Made by a program: the position numbers and the translations under genes | From: Paralithodes platypus | Lineage: Eukaryota > Arthropoda > Malacostraca > Decapoda > Lithodidae | Length of the DNA stretch: 64,000 nucleotides | Assembly (NCBI GenBank): GCA_032716605.1 | Contig: CM064538.1 | Location: 19,059,555 to 19,123,554 of the forward strand | Direction: 5' to 3' | In this document: positions 1 through 9,578 of the stretch, piece by piece | Position numbering within the stretch: position 1 is the stretch's first letter | Layout: every line of letters begins with the position of its first letter | The notes under the pieces: model-generated | The model's database searches: none | Seen by the model: the letters and a program-made list of their open reading frames with translations, nothing else | What the model was told of the DNA's origin: nothing

Positions 1-1660
1 GAGTTCTAAAGGAAGCTAAGGATGAGCTCTCCATACCACTGACATTACTATTCAATAAATCCTTGCAGTCTGGAACTATGCCCGATCAGTGGAAGCTAGC
101 CAACGTAACACCGATATTCAAAAAAGGCAGCAAATCCCTACCAAGTAACTATCGTCCAATTAGCTTAACCTCAGTTGTATGTAAAATGCTAGAAACGGTC
201 ATACGAGACAGACTCGTAAATCACTTAGAGGAAAATAACATACTTAAAGATACTCAACACGGCTTTCGTAAAAAACGTTCCTGTTTAACAAACCTCTTAG
301 ACTTCTTCCACGATATCCTCAACCTCTACGATGAGAGTAAAGCTGTAGATATTATATACCTTGATTTTCAAAAGGCCTTTGACAAAGTTCCCCACAAACG
401 TTTACTGCTAAAACTAAAAGCGCATGGAATACAAGACGGTGTGTTGAAATGGATAGAAAATTGGCTCAGCGACAGAAAGCAAAGAGTAGTCATAAACGGT
501 AAGGCATCTAAATGGACCAATGTAAGTAGCGGGGTACCCCAGGGATCGGTACTAGGACCAATTATCTTTCTAATTTACATCAACGACATAGATGAGGGTC
601 TCACCTGTACAATCTCAAAATTTGCTGACGATACAAAAATTGCAAATAGCGTACTCTCAAAAGAACAAGTTGACGATATGCAACACAATCTAGATAAATT
701 GTCATGTTGGGCCCAAATTTGGCAAATGAGTTTCAATGCGGATAAATGTAAAGTACTACATATCGGATACCTAAATGAGAAAGCAATCTATTCGATGAAT
801 GGCACTCAGCTTAAGAATGTAAACAGAGAAACCGATCTGGGAGTAACAATATCGAGTAACCTAAAACCGAGTCAACAATGTTCAGAAGTTGTTAAGAAGG
901 CAAACAAAATAATTGGCTTTATAGGCAGGTCATTTGAGCATAAATCCAAAGAAGTTATCCTAACCCTTTACAATTCCTTAGTCCGCCCTCTTCTGGAATA
1001 CTGCGTTCAATCCTGGTGCCCTTATTACCAAAAAGATATAAACAAGCTAGAACGAGTTCAACGTAGAGTTACCAAAATGATACCTAGCCTAAAGAACAAA
1101 CCATACGAAGAGCGTCTTAGAGAATTAAATCTATTTCCTTTAACCCAGCGCAGATTAAGAGGTGACTTAATTCAAGTGTTCAAAATCATCAAAGGCATCG
1201 ACAATATGAACTGTAGTAAGTACTTCACTATCGACCAAGCTAATTACACGCGGGGAAACGGTTGCAAAATTATTGGTAAATCTTTTAACTCACACGAATC
1301 AAAGAATTTCTTCTTCAATCGAGTTGTCAACTTGTGGAATGGGCTTCCCCGAAACGTTATAGACTGCATCACCGTTGATTCATTTAAACTCCGCCTAGAC
1401 AAATATCTCGCATCAAACCCGCGACTGACTGCGTTTGTAAATGAATAACTTTATATTATCCCCCCCTCAGTTACTAACCCATCTGTCCCCTACTAACTTC
1501 CTAATCCTGCCACGGACATTAGTAATTCGCTTTCCAATGTTCCCTTACCCACTCTAAACCACTGTTTGGACACTTGATCCTCAGTGTTTTGGAGGACAAG
1601 CAACCTAGAAGGGTCACTAGATCTGTTGTTGCTTGATTTCCTTTGTACTCCTTTGTACAT

Positions 1661-1664
<4 letters not shown>
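1..1664 (+). mobile_element. CR1-A non-LTR retrotransposon, copy 1 (left part outside window)
   Basis: The sequence matches copy 3 (42451-46522) almost base for base from about 44868 to the 3' end, so the element continues left of the window. After the ORF2 stop at 1446-1448 comes a short 3' UTR of about 215 bp ending in two tandem copies of a CTTTGTAC-type motif (about 1640-1658), then a CT microsatellite. Short 3'-terminal repeats instead of poly(A) are usual in the CR1/L2 group. The near-identity of copies implies recent transposition. The exact 3' end is uncertain by a few bases because the CT tract follows directly. Confidence 0.9.
3..1448 (+). CDS. CR1-A ORF2, reverse transcriptase and C-terminal part (partial at 5')
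   Basis: Open from the window edge to TAA with no stop: 481 residues visible. It encodes the reverse transcriptase that copies the element RNA at a nicked target site. Visible motifs in order: [22 protein letters not shown], the [11 protein letters not shown] motif and the catalytic FADDTK motif near 619-636, followed by the C-terminal region (SLVRPLLEYCVQ, KNKPYEERLRELNLF, FNRVVNLWNGLP). The endonuclease lies outside the window. The nonsense codons that break copy 3 (TCA to TAA, TAC to TAG) are both absent here, so this is the least damaged ORF2 3' half in the window. No true start is visible; the first ATG (78) is internal. Family CR1/jockey group, sure; exact clade, inferred. Confidence 0.9.
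   Translation, partial: VLKEAKDELSIPLTLLFNKSLQSGTMPDQWKLANVTPIFKKGSKSLPSNYRPISLTSVVCKMLETVIRDRLVNHLEENNILKDTQHGFRKKRSCLTNLLDFFHDILNLYDESKAVDIIYLDFQKAFDKVPHKRLLLKLKAHGIQDGVLKWIENWLSDRKQRVVINGKASKWTNVSSGVPQGSVLGPIIFLIYINDIDEGLTCTISKFADDTKIANSVLSKEQVDDMQHNLDKLSCWAQIWQMSFNADKCKVLHIGYLNEKAIYSMNGTQLKNVNRETDLGVTISSNLKPSQQCSEVVKKANKIIGFIGRSFEHKSKEVILTLYNSLVRPLLEYCVQSWCPYYQKDINKLERVQRRVTKMIPSLKNKPYEERLRELNLFPLTQRRLRGDLIQVFKIIKGIDNMNCSKYFTIDQANYTRGNGCKIIGKSFNSHESKNFFFNRVVNLWNGLPRNVIDCITVDSFKLRLDKYLASNPRLTAFVNE

Positions 1665-1727
<63 letters not shown>
1663..1727. repeat. (CT)n microsatellite
   Basis: About 32 uninterrupted CT dinucleotides directly at the 3' end of CR1-A copy 1. From 1728 to 2008 I recognise no gene or repeat. 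Confidence 0.95.
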
Positions 1728-1732
<5 letters not shown>

Positions 1733-2008
1733 GTTTCTACCTAAAAATTTACCAATTTATTTAGAATGGGGATCTACAGTAGAGGATGTTTTTTTTTTAA
1801 TCTTGATGGAGGTCTTGGGAGGAAACAAAAGAAAATTATATATATATGTGAAGAAATACAAACAAATCTCCCCATAATACTGTCTTTATCGATATTCTTT
1901 CGTATTGCACTTTCCAATACATTACGGCTTCTGTGTTCTTGAATGACAACGCGGGAGTAAGTTAAGAATTCTGCAACCGAGTGGAAGAACTATATTGATG
2001 TTATGTGT

Positions 2009-2377
2009 TTAAGGGGAGACGGTAATTTTTCTGGTCTCCAATCTCCCTCGTGTTTAGTCCCATTAGTTTTGAGATATTTAGACGTTCGGCCTATTTGTTT
2101 GGCGATTTTAAAACCTTTCGTCCCATTTCGTTATCAATGTTAAGACCTATCGTGCCAAGTAGATGTCAATTTTTTCCTGGTGAGCGATAGCGAGCCTGTA
2201 ATTATAAGAGGAACTGGCCTTCGGCCGGGACATTTTTGTATCGAAAAATGTACACATTTATTTTGAGGAGGGGGTCTAGGAGATGTTTTTCTAAGTTTGA
2301 GGGATGTCTAGCGAGGAAACTAAGAATTTATGAATGAATGAATTTATAGGCCAAAAAATCAGTGAGTGTCCCCTTAA
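2009..2377 (+). mobile_element. T1 MITE, complete, TTAA-flanked
   Basis: Best forward reference copy of T1. It begins TTAAGGGGAGACGG and ends TCCCCTTAA. Order of parts: terminal repeat; three to four imperfect subterminal units of about 33 bp, each with a CCATT box and a TTAAGACSTTCG box; core GCGAGCGATAGCGAGCC; a small hairpin GGCCTTCGGCC; the inverted pair around TTTTTSTATCGAAAAATG; and a purine-rich tail GATGGAGGTCTAG. There is no coding capacity. TTAA duplication and about 20-bp terminal inverted repeats point to a piggyBac-type transposase acting in trans (inference). Confidence 0.85.
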
Positions 2378-2510
2378 CGTGGTGGAGTGTCTGTCTGCAA
2401 CGCTGAACCGGGATATTATTTTGTCTTATTGAAGATTCTGTTGTTTTGCGGACGATCAGATATCCTTTATGTTTGTTCTAGTATTAGCTGATTCTATATT
2501 TGGGTTGTAT

Positions 2511-2554
2511 AGATAGCTAAATAGATAGATGAATATATAGATAGATAGATAGAT

Positions 2555-2610
<56 letters not shown>
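2511..2610. repeat. (GATA)n/(TA)n microsatellite
   Basis: Degenerate GATA units grade into about 27 TA units. The surrounding 2378-2720 is AT-rich with nothing recognised. Confidence 0.9.
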
Positions 2611-2614
<4 letters not shown>

Positions 2615-2720
2615 CAATTGTTACTTGTTCTGCTTTGGTTGATTTCATGAGTACATGATTAGATTGATATCCAAAATTCGAAAATGGATATTAATCGTGA
2701 TCGTGTACTGAACCTTTAAC

Positions 2721-2797
2721 TGTGTTGGTGGTGTAATGGTTTAGGTGATTATGTTTTGGGTGTGGTGTCCCGAGTTCGAATCCCGGGAGGACCCTAG
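2721..2797 (+). mobile_element. tRNA-derived SINE or tRNA-like fragment
   Basis: An A-box-like stretch (TGGTGTAATGG) is followed about 40 bp later by a textbook B box (GAGTTCGAATCC), the internal RNA polymerase III promoter arrangement. The T arm folds with one mismatch, but the seven bases upstream do not pair with those after the T arm, so no acceptor stem forms. It is therefore a tRNA-derived retroposon head or pseudo-tRNA, not a functional tRNA. No clear tail or TSD was found. Confidence 0.6.
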
Positions 2798-2994
2798 GCT
2801 TTCATTAGTTTATTCAAGTACATTGGGGTTTGTAATAGATGATTAATGTTAAGAACGGGGTGTTGTTTATTAAGAGAAGTTTGTGTGAAGTCCATCCTTT
2901 ACTTAGTCTATAACTTATGGTATGACATTTTGATGGAATAACCAAAGGTAGGTGAGCATATTAGGGTTTTCATTCGTTTCCAGATATTTTGACT

Positions 2995-3385
2995 TTAAGG
3001 GGGGATGGGCGTATTTATTTTGACTTTAAAGGGGGATGGGCGTATTTATTTCCTCTTTTATATATAATTTTGTATTTTTTGTTAGTTTCCTCCCTAGACC
3101 TCCATCAAGCTTAAACAAAGTACCGAAGACCCTCCTGCAAGATAAATTTGTACATACATTTTTCGATAGAAGATGTCCCAAACCCTTATATTACAGGCTC
3201 GCTATTGCTCGCCAGTAAATTATCGACACCTAAATGGCACGAAAAGTCTAAATATTGACAAATGAATGGGGCGAAAGGTCTTAAAATTGGCAAACTAATG
3301 GACTCAACGTCATAAAATCTGAAAAACTAATGTGGCTAACCATGAGGGAGAAGGGGGGCCAGAAATAATAACATCCCCACCTTAA
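2995..3385 (-). mobile_element. T1 MITE, complete, terminus duplicated
   Basis: TTAA at both ends (2995-2998, 3382-3385). The purine-rich end lies on the left, so the element is inverted relative to 2009-2377. Its first 30 or so bases (from GACTTTAAGGG to GTATTTATTT) are present twice in tandem, so the terminus was duplicated after or during insertion. Confidence 0.85.
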
Positions 3386-3420
3386 CGTGCCATGAATTTC
3401 GATCTTTCACTCATGCAACT

Positions 3421-3718
3421 TTACGGGAAGAGTAACTGACAGTCTTGCGGAATATTGCGACGGGTAGACAAAGGGAGAAAATGGGTCTTGGAAGCATTGT
3501 AAGTACCAAGATTTTCTGAGCCCCACTCAGAAATAATTGATAGATCAGAAGTTAGGCGTGCCATGGTCCTGTTAAGTGAGTTTTGGAGTGATTGCATGCG
3601 GTGTTGTTGAGAAAAACTAGTTGAATAGTGTATGGTAGAGTTATCAGCATATGAGTTTATTAGACTAGAGGTACAGTTGAGATCATTAATGAATATTGGA
3701 AAAACAATTGGAGACACA
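3421..3718 (-). pseudogene. Jockey-like reverse transcriptase fragment
   Basis: The minus-strand translation carries [12 protein letters not shown] followed by a YADNST motif and then [17 protein letters not shown] and [10 protein letters not shown], the order seen around the RT catalytic box of jockey-group elements. The usual second Asp of the catalytic pair reads Asn, so it would be inactive. Both sides are lost: upstream it runs into a TA microsatellite, downstream it ends near 3421. It may be the same family as the C-terminal relics at 4733-4925 and 61900-62090. Confidence 0.75.
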
Positions 3719-3783
3719 CAACACAAAAACACACACACAAATCTAAATAAATATAATACAAAATCAAAATTATAAAGCAAATA

Positions 3784-3786
3784 TAT

Positions 3787-3859
<73 letters not shown>

Positions 3860-3933
3860 TGTATATATATATGTATATATATAGTATATATATATATATA
3901 TATACAGTATATATATACACAGTATAGATATAT

Positions 3934-3993
<60 letters not shown>

Positions 3994-4014
3994 TGTATAT
4001 ACTAAATTAATAAA
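3784..4014. repeat. (TA)n microsatellite with TATACAGTATA interruptions
   Basis: About 230 bp of TA dinucleotides broken by CTGTATATA and CAGTATATA variants. The long tyrosine/isoleucine frames over it on both strands are dinucleotide artefacts. Confidence 0.95.
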
Positions 4015-4169
4015 ACAAAATATATATAATGTGTCCAAAACAATCAACGTATTTAAAGGTATATTGCTGTTAATAAACCCATTTTATACTAGGAAAGATG
4101 AGTAAATTACCATCATCAATATACCCAATGATTTCAAATACCTGTTTCATATCTGTTTATCCACTTGAT

Positions 4170-4529
4170 TTACTATTTGGTTGGTTTGCTATTTCTGGAC
4201 TCCCTTCTCCCTCATGTTTAACTCCATTGGTTTTTTACGAAGTTTTTACCATTAGTTTGGCGATTTTAAGACCTTTCATCCCATTTTGTTGTCAATATTT
4301 GGACCTTTCATGCTATATAAGTGTCGATTTTGCCCTGGCGAGCGATAGCGAGATTGTAATTTTAGGAGGAACCGGCAGGTAATTTTTTTTTACCGAAAAA
4401 TTTACATCTTTGTCTCGAAGAGGGGTCTAAGGGGTGTATTTTTAAAGATTTGTGGAGGTCTAGCGAGGAAAGTAAAATATACTGTGTATATATATATATA
4501 CAGTACTGTATATATATATACAGTACTTA

Positions 4530-4589
<60 letters not shown>

Positions 4590-4620
4590 TATATATACCA
4601 AAATAAAAAATCCCCCTTAA
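4170..4620 (+). mobile_element. T1 MITE, 5' end eroded, with internal TA expansion
   Basis: Subterminal units, the GCGAGCGATAGCGAG core, a shortened hairpin and the purine tail are recognisable. It ends in CCCCCTTAA at 4617-4620. The left terminus is not clear. A TA/CAGTA microsatellite (about 4485-4590) has expanded inside the 3' part. Its terminal TTAA is shared with the T4 element that starts at 4617. Confidence 0.7.
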
Positions 4621-4732
4621 CCCCTTGAGGATTATGATGCATTATAACAGTTTATTCTGGTTATCATTAGTCGATTTTATACAGCTTAGGAGGGATCTAC
4701 CGGAATAAAAAGGATAAAGACTATCTCAACAA

Positions 4733-4925
4733 GTGAACTCTGGAACTCTCTCCCTCAATCAGTCTTTCCTCCATCCTATGACTTAAACTGCTTTAAACTT
4801 CGTGTGTCCAGGCATTTTGACGCAAACGTCCCTTGAATTTGGCTCTGTCATTCTTTTAGCTTTGGGGAAAACACTCGTTACAGGCAGCCTGCCTTTTGTT
4901 TCCTTCATACACATAGACAAAAAAA
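4733..4925 (+). pseudogene. Jockey-like ORF2 C-terminal fragment and 3' tail
   Basis: Reads WNSLPQSVFPPSYDLNCF then KLRVSRHFDANVP and a stop (TGA near 4836), the typical C-terminal end of jockey-group polyproteins. About 85 bp of 3' UTR follows, ending in an A-rich ACAAAAAAATAA tail. A 5'-truncated insertion into the T4 element. A second copy with the same tail lies at 61900-62090. Confidence 0.7.
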
Positions 4926-4949
4926 TAACCCTCTGACCTCCATATACAG

Positions 4950-5156
4950 TACAGTCGCTCTAATAAGTGATGTCTCGGCACCAAGTATGTTTTGATCAAT
5001 AATTGGTATCAGCAATATCGAAGCTTCATATCGAGTGAAATATACAAACATGTTCCTACACTTACCCACCCTATTCAACATCTGATAGACATTATTACAG
5101 CACAGAGCAAGCCAAACGTAATGACAGCTGGGGAATGACTTATTAGCGCGACCGTA
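4950..5156 (+). mobile_element. M1 MITE (Tc1/mariner/pogo-like), copy 1
   Basis: Starts TA-CAGTCGCTCTAATAAG and ends CTTATTAGCGCGACCG-TA, giving inverted termini of about 20 bp flanked by TA. Length is about 207 bp with no ORF. CAGTSG... termini with a TA target duplication are the signature of the Tc1/mariner/pogo group (family knowledge). Two more copies at 18787 and 21910 confirm the boundaries. Confidence 0.85.
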
Positions 5157-5232
5157 CCCTTCCTAATCTGAATAAAATCGTCTAATAATAACCAGAATAA
5201 ACTGTCCAAATGCGTCATAACCCGTCAAGGGG

Positions 5233-5457
5233 TTAAGGGGGGTCACCAGCTTATTTTTTCTTTCTCTCCTTTAACTCTTTCCCTGGCTTGTATCCATTCG
5301 GCCCCATTCAGCCAACTGTTTTATGACGTTTATCCCCATCCAGGTGTCGATATCTTCCTGGCGAGCGATAGCTAGCCAGCATTGTATGGAGAAATCCGGC
5401 TTCGCCGGAGACATTTTTCTATCGAAAAATCGAAAAAAGCGAGGTGCGCTCCCTTAA
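5233..5457 (+). mobile_element. T2 MITE, internal deletion derivative
   Basis: TTAAGGGGGGTCACC at the left and GCGAGGTGCGCTCCCTTAA at the right are the two T2 ends, but most of the second arm is missing: the sequence jumps from the ATCGAAAAAT loop straight to the right terminus. The result is a 225-bp derivative. T2 full copies run 366-450 bp. Confidence 0.85.
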
Positions 5458-5622
5458 AAGAGTGTATGTAGCTTCCAGGCAGAGGAAAAACAAGGGAATT
5501 CACGTTTGGTGTTCCTGTCTCGCTAGATTGATGGCATGAGTTCGGCTGGTGTTCTCGTTTTTTATTTTTGTTTATTTTATTTTTTTGCAGTTACGCCTTT
5601 CACTCAGACAAGGACTTAAGTG

Positions 5623-5675
5623 TTAAAGTCTCCTCGCTGGTCATCACGGAGTGATGACCAGCGAGGAGACTTTAA
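5623..5675. repeat. Perfect 25-bp inverted repeat with 3-nt loop
   Basis: Arm 5623-5647 (TTAAAGTCTCCTCGCTGG...) and arm 5651-5675 are exact reverse complements around GGA. Both outer ends read TTAA. It could be a minimal foldback transposon, a replication or repair hairpin, or a structured RNA; no second copy is visible here. The surrounding 5458-5940 otherwise contains only a TAG repeat. Confidence 0.9.
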
Positions 5676-5696
5676 TATGCAGTGTTAGTGTAGAAC

Positions 5697-5726
5697 AGTA
5701 GTAGTAGTAGTAGTAGTAGTAGTAGT
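5697..5726. repeat. (TAG)n microsatellite
   Basis: About nine TAG/GTA units grading into GTTGTTGTAGTGGTGG. Confidence 0.9.
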
Positions 5727-5944
5727 TGTTGTAGTGGTGGTGGCAGTGGTAGTAATTGAGATGCGACGGGAAGAAATTAATCCAAGCATTCCCCACCACC
5801 ACCAAACAACAACTAACGCCACCTCAGCAACACCACTACGCATTGCTTCCATACAACCAAAATGCAATGTGGAGCAACGCCCCTCATCATACCCTCACCA
5901 TCAAGAAAACCAGGTTCCAATAAAGATGGGTAACTATTACATGG

Positions 5945-6289
5945 AGGGATAGACAGACTAATGAGGAAGTAAGAAGGAGGTGTGGTGTGGAGGTAGATGT
6001 GCTGGAAAGTGTGAAAAGGAACAACTTGAGATGGTTCGGCCATATGGAACGTATGGAAAGCGAGAGAATGACTAAGAGGGTGTACGAGAGCGAGGTGGAG
6101 GGACAGAGAGGGAGAGGTAGACGACCGAATATGAGGTGGAAGGATGGAGTGAGGAACTAATTGAACGAAGGCGGTGCTGGTTGGGGGGAGGGGTGTCGAC
6201 TGACTGGAGACAGAGGTGCATGGGAGCGGTTCGTTTGTGGCCACCCCTTCGGGGATCACGGCGTCAGGCAATAGATAGATAGATAGAAC
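5945..6289 (+). pseudogene. RTE-like retrotransposon C-terminal remnant with (GATA)n tail
   Basis: The plus-strand frame reads NNLRWFGHMERMESERMTKR then GQRGRGRRPNMRWKDGV, the ending common in RTE/BovB-like ORFs, with an in-frame stop and at least one frameshift. It ends GGCCACCCC...GGCGTCAGGCAATAGATAGA. The GATA tail (about 6270-6287) is the sort of simple 3' repeat RTE elements carry. The same 3' terminus occurs, inverted, in the retroposon at 40060-40438. Confidence 0.75.
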
Positions 6290-6310
6290 TACGCTAAAAC
6301 GCCAGTGATC

Positions 6311-6820
6311 ATGGAAAACTGTAAAACCCCAGTGATCATAGCAAACAACAGCTTAAGGAGGGACTGTCCTAGCCGCCCTAATTCACACGTGGATCACAAC
6401 TATTCTATGGAAATGCTGTACCAACCTCTTCAGTGTGTCCCTGTCCAATATAGTGATTCAAACAGTGAGAAAGCAAAGAAACATAATAACCATTCCTCCC
6501 AAATAAACCACCCCAGTAACCCTAGCAAAAATAAACATGAACAAAGTAAAGTCATAATAGACTCTCATCACCCATCAAGCATAACTTTCCTCCCAAGTAA
6601 CCTACAATCCCAAAATCACCATCAAATGCTTCCGACCTCATCCACAGGTAATAGAAAAATGAAAGACAGGCTTAATGCGACCGGCTCAAAGATTACAAAG
6701 AAAATCACGGCCTCCCCAATGTCCCTTTTGCCCCAGAGGTCGGCCCCCCTGGTGCCGACCAAATCAGAGTCACTATGCGCGTTGAGCATAGGAAAAGTAA
6801 GCCTTCAGCTCCTAGCTTAA
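6311..6820 (+). CDS. Unrecognised 169-residue ORF, doubtful
   Basis: ATG at 6311 (an in-frame GTG lies at 6305) to TAA at 6818. The product is rich in Ser, Asn, His, Lys and Pro, with no signal peptide, membrane segment or known motif. Unlike the microsatellite frames around it, its composition is mixed and plausible for protein. It starts just after the RTE tail. It could be a decayed gag-like ORF of another retroelement, an exon of an unknown gene, or chance. I cannot assign a function. Confidence 0.3.
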   Translation: MENCKTPVIIANNSLRRDCPSRPNSHVDHNYSMEMLYQPLQCVPVQYSDSNSEKAKKHNNHSSQINHPSNPSKNKHEQSKVIIDSHHPSSITFLPSNLQSQNHHQMLPTSSTGNRKMKDRLNATGSKITKKITASPMSLLPQRSAPLVPTKSESLCALSIGKVSLQLLA

Positions 6821-6934
6821 TCTACCACTTTGGGTTTGGAATTAAGGAATACCAAAGGTAAAAGTCTTGGTAAGGAACCTCATTCCTTGTCTACTGGTCA
6901 GTAAGCAGTTCAACTGCATGCCCCGTTCTATGCA

Positions 6935-7318
6935 AGCTTGCATTTGAAACCCCAGAATTTGTGAAGACCAGCCACTCAAGTCTATCTCAGGACGCGGTAT
7001 TATATACCGGGAATGAGATTGATTTATTGGTTGAATCCCCCTTTGATCAGAGCATATTAGGTGACTCTAGTACCTTGTATGCAAACTTAGATAACACTAT
7101 CCAGACTTAGTTTGCATCACTGTACTTATTCACGATTCCAGATAGTTTGCTTTTGCCTTGTCCGCCTATGCCTGTTAATACCCTCCGTATTCCAAGTGTA
7201 GGAGATTCTTTATATTCCGCCAGAGTCAACATGGATTGTGACAAAGTGTGCGGTGTCGAGCCAAGGAGAAAGAGAGAGAGAGACCGCCGTGCCCTGCAGC
7301 TATTTGGGCCAGAGTCTA
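6935..7318 (+). pseudogene. Possible degenerate coding stretch
   Basis: One frame is open from about 6935 to a TAG at 7108 and again to a TAG at 7318, with unbiased composition (for example LAFETPEFVKTSHSSLSQ). Together with 6311-6820 it may be one decayed ORF interrupted by stops. No homology is recognised. From 7320 to 8170 the sequence is AT-rich with nothing else recognised. Confidence 0.25.
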
Positions 7319-8164
7319 CCTAGGAGATGTGAAATGCTAACCCCTGTAGTCAAAGTGCCGAGACAACTACAGATACACCTAGTGCTCCTAAGTCGCTCTA
7401 CCAGTGCCTTCTCTTTCTACATACATAATTTAAGTGTTATTTCAGTTTGTAATGGTAACGATGATTGTTGTGAGGGTCTAGACCAAGGTATGATAAGGTT
7501 CACTAATAATTAACGTAATAATCGAAGATTGTCCATTCTTCCCTCTTTGGTTTTATCCGATGCTCTGCTTAGGGAGAACATTATACACTTCTATCAGGCG
7601 GAAAACGTTTATATAATTCTACGAATATTGGCTCCTGTATTTGTTTATGTAGAAATATACAAAGGTTTATCCGGTGAATAAATACATACATATTACACGT
7701 AAACTTGAACGCCTACTCAGATCTTAGTTTATACGCTACATATCGTCAGAGTACAAGTCCAATAGTGATTAGTTCAAGTCACGAGTAATTTACTCCTCAG
7801 TCACGTATTTTCTGACTATTATATTTATTTTCTAATTTCTAATTCATATTTATGACTTTGACTTTATTCTATTTAATTATCTGTTCAAGTCGCTTAGACT
7901 TATTGTTCGCTTAGAACAATACTGTCCTATTGTCCATACTTATCAGTGCTACGCTAGTGACCTCGCAGTAACTATTATTGACACTTTTGCCAAGCCATAT
8001 TTGAGAGCTTGTATATTTATATCAGGACTTTATTTATTGTGATTTGAGACTTATCCTCTCTTATGTTATTATTCATTGTTCAGTTGTAACGTTATTATTC
8101 CATATATACTATATATGAATGTTATGATTATTGTTTCCAGAGACATATTGAGATTATACACACA

Positions 8165-8173
<9 letters not shown>

Positions 8174-8229
<56 letters not shown>

Positions 8230-8270
8230 TCTCACTCCCCCCTCTTCTCTCTCTCTCTCTCTCTCTCTTA
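8174..8270. repeat. (CA)n then (CT)n microsatellite
   Basis: About 27 CA units followed by TCTCACTCCCCCCTCTT and about ten CT units. Confidence 0.95.
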
Positions 8271-8360
8271 TAATCTTACGAGAACTCACAATAGACTCTA
8301 GTAGAGTAGGCTAGGCTGGCTATTAACTTATTTATCACCTCAGACAGTTTGGTTCCTGTC

Positions 8361-8424
8361 ATAAGGGGGGGATGGCATATTTATTTCCTCATTTATTATA
8401 TATATATATATATGTATATATATA

Positions 8425-8474
<50 letters not shown>

Positions 8475-8788
8475 TATCCTCCCTAGACCTCCATTAACCA
8501 TTTAAAAACACGCCCCCAAGACCTCCTTCAAAATTTAATTGTACATTTTTTCAATAGAAAAATTTCCCGGCCAGAGGCCGGTTTCGCTGAAATTACAGGC
8601 TCGCTATCGCTCGCCAGGAAAAAATCGACCACCTACATGACACGAAAAGTCTTAATATTGACAAATAAAATGGGTCGACAAATCTTAAAATCGCCAAACT
8701 AATGGGCCAAACGGCATACAGTCTGAAAACTAATGAGGCTAGACGTGTGATAGAAGGGGGACCAGAAAAACGACCCCTCTTCCCTTAA
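8361..8788 (-). mobile_element. T1 MITE with internal TA expansion
   Basis: The left terminus is ATAAGGGGGGGATGG (TTAA mutated to ATAA) and the right TTAA is at 8785-8788. A TA tract of about 75 bp sits between the purine end and the CCTCCCTAGACCTCCAT block, the position where other T1 copies carry only short AT stretches. Confidence 0.85.
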
Positions 8789-8838
8789 GAAATCGAATCC
8801 CCCCAAGTTTCTAGCTCAGTATTTTGTGATACCTGTGG

Positions 8839-9007
8839 CTTGAGGTTGTGATAGCTGTCAGTAGGCTTGAGGTTGTGATAGCTGTCAGTAGGCTTGAGGT
8901 TGTGATAGCTGTCAGTAGGCTTGAGGTTGTGATAGCTGTCAGTAGGCTTGAGGTTGTGATAGCTGTCAGTAGGCTTGAGGTTGTGATAGCTGTCAGTAGG
9001 CTTGAGG
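8839..9007 (+). repeat. 27-bp tandem repeat, six copies plus partial
   Basis: Exact 27-bp units starting CTTGAGGTTGTGATAGCTG, identical across six copies. No coding sense. Confidence 0.95.
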
Positions 9008-9057
9008 TCTGATGGTCGACATACCTTTAGGATAAATGTCGGTTTAAGATGTGAAAC

Positions 9058-9202
9058 TCTCTCACTCGCTCTCGCTCTCTCTCGCTATTTCTTGCTCCCA
9101 CTCTCTCTCGCTATCACTCTCTCTTTCTCTCTCTCAATCCCACTCTCTCCCTCTCCCTCTCTCTCCCTCTCTCTCTCTCTCTCTCTCCCTCTCCCTCTCT
9201 CT
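9058..9202. repeat. Imperfect CT-rich tract
   Basis: CT dinucleotides with CTCGCT and CTCCCT variants that run directly into the truncated T1 copy, replacing its left part. Confidence 0.9.
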
Positions 9203-9392
9203 CTTAAATTACAGGCTCGTTATCGCTCGCCAGGAAAGAATTGACACCTCAACGACACGAAAAGTCTTAATATTGACAAATAAATGGGACATAAGGTCTT
9301 ACAAATCGTCAAACTAATTTAACGAACGTCTTAAAATCTGAAAACTAATAGGGCTAAACATGAGGAAGAAGGGAGTTCAGAAAAACGAACCA
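9203..9392 (-). mobile_element. T1 MITE fragment
   Basis: Starts in the core (ATTACAGGCTCGTTATCGC) and covers the subterminal units to GGAAGAAGGGAGTTCAG. No right TTAA is visible. Region 9393-9578 is unrecognised. Confidence 0.75.
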
Positions 9393-9578
9393 AGCTGAAT
9401 GCTTGGAGACATCAGATGTCACTAAACTTGTACGTATAAATGCAAGGTGATGCATATCGGCCAAGCAAACCCCAAGTCAGGCTATTCACTATTGGGAATA
9501 CCTCTGGAAGTGACTGACATGGACAAGGATTTGATGTGTTCTGAATAGCCGTGACCTAAAGTTTCCCAAGCAGTGCAT

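Larger units (their letters stand above)
4617..5236 (+). mobile_element. T4 TTAA element hosting two insertions
   Basis: The left terminus TTAACCCCTTGAGGATTATG and the right terminus (rc TTAACCCCTTGACGGGTTAT) are inverted repeats. The interior pieces (TATTCTGGTTATCATTAG on the left, rc on the right) also pair, so the empty element would be a foldback of about 220 bp. It holds a non-LTR C-terminal fragment and an M1 MITE. Its right TTAA is shared with the T2 copy at 5233. Confidence 0.75.

Noticed and set aside
2721..2797. Functional tRNA gene
   Set aside because: The B box and T loop are good, but no acceptor stem can be formed and the T stem has a mismatch.
7238..7513. 91-codon ORF with a Cys cluster resembling a small secreted protein
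   Set aside because: The start is not ATG, the frame overlaps the other candidate relic frame, and the few cysteines do not form a known pattern.
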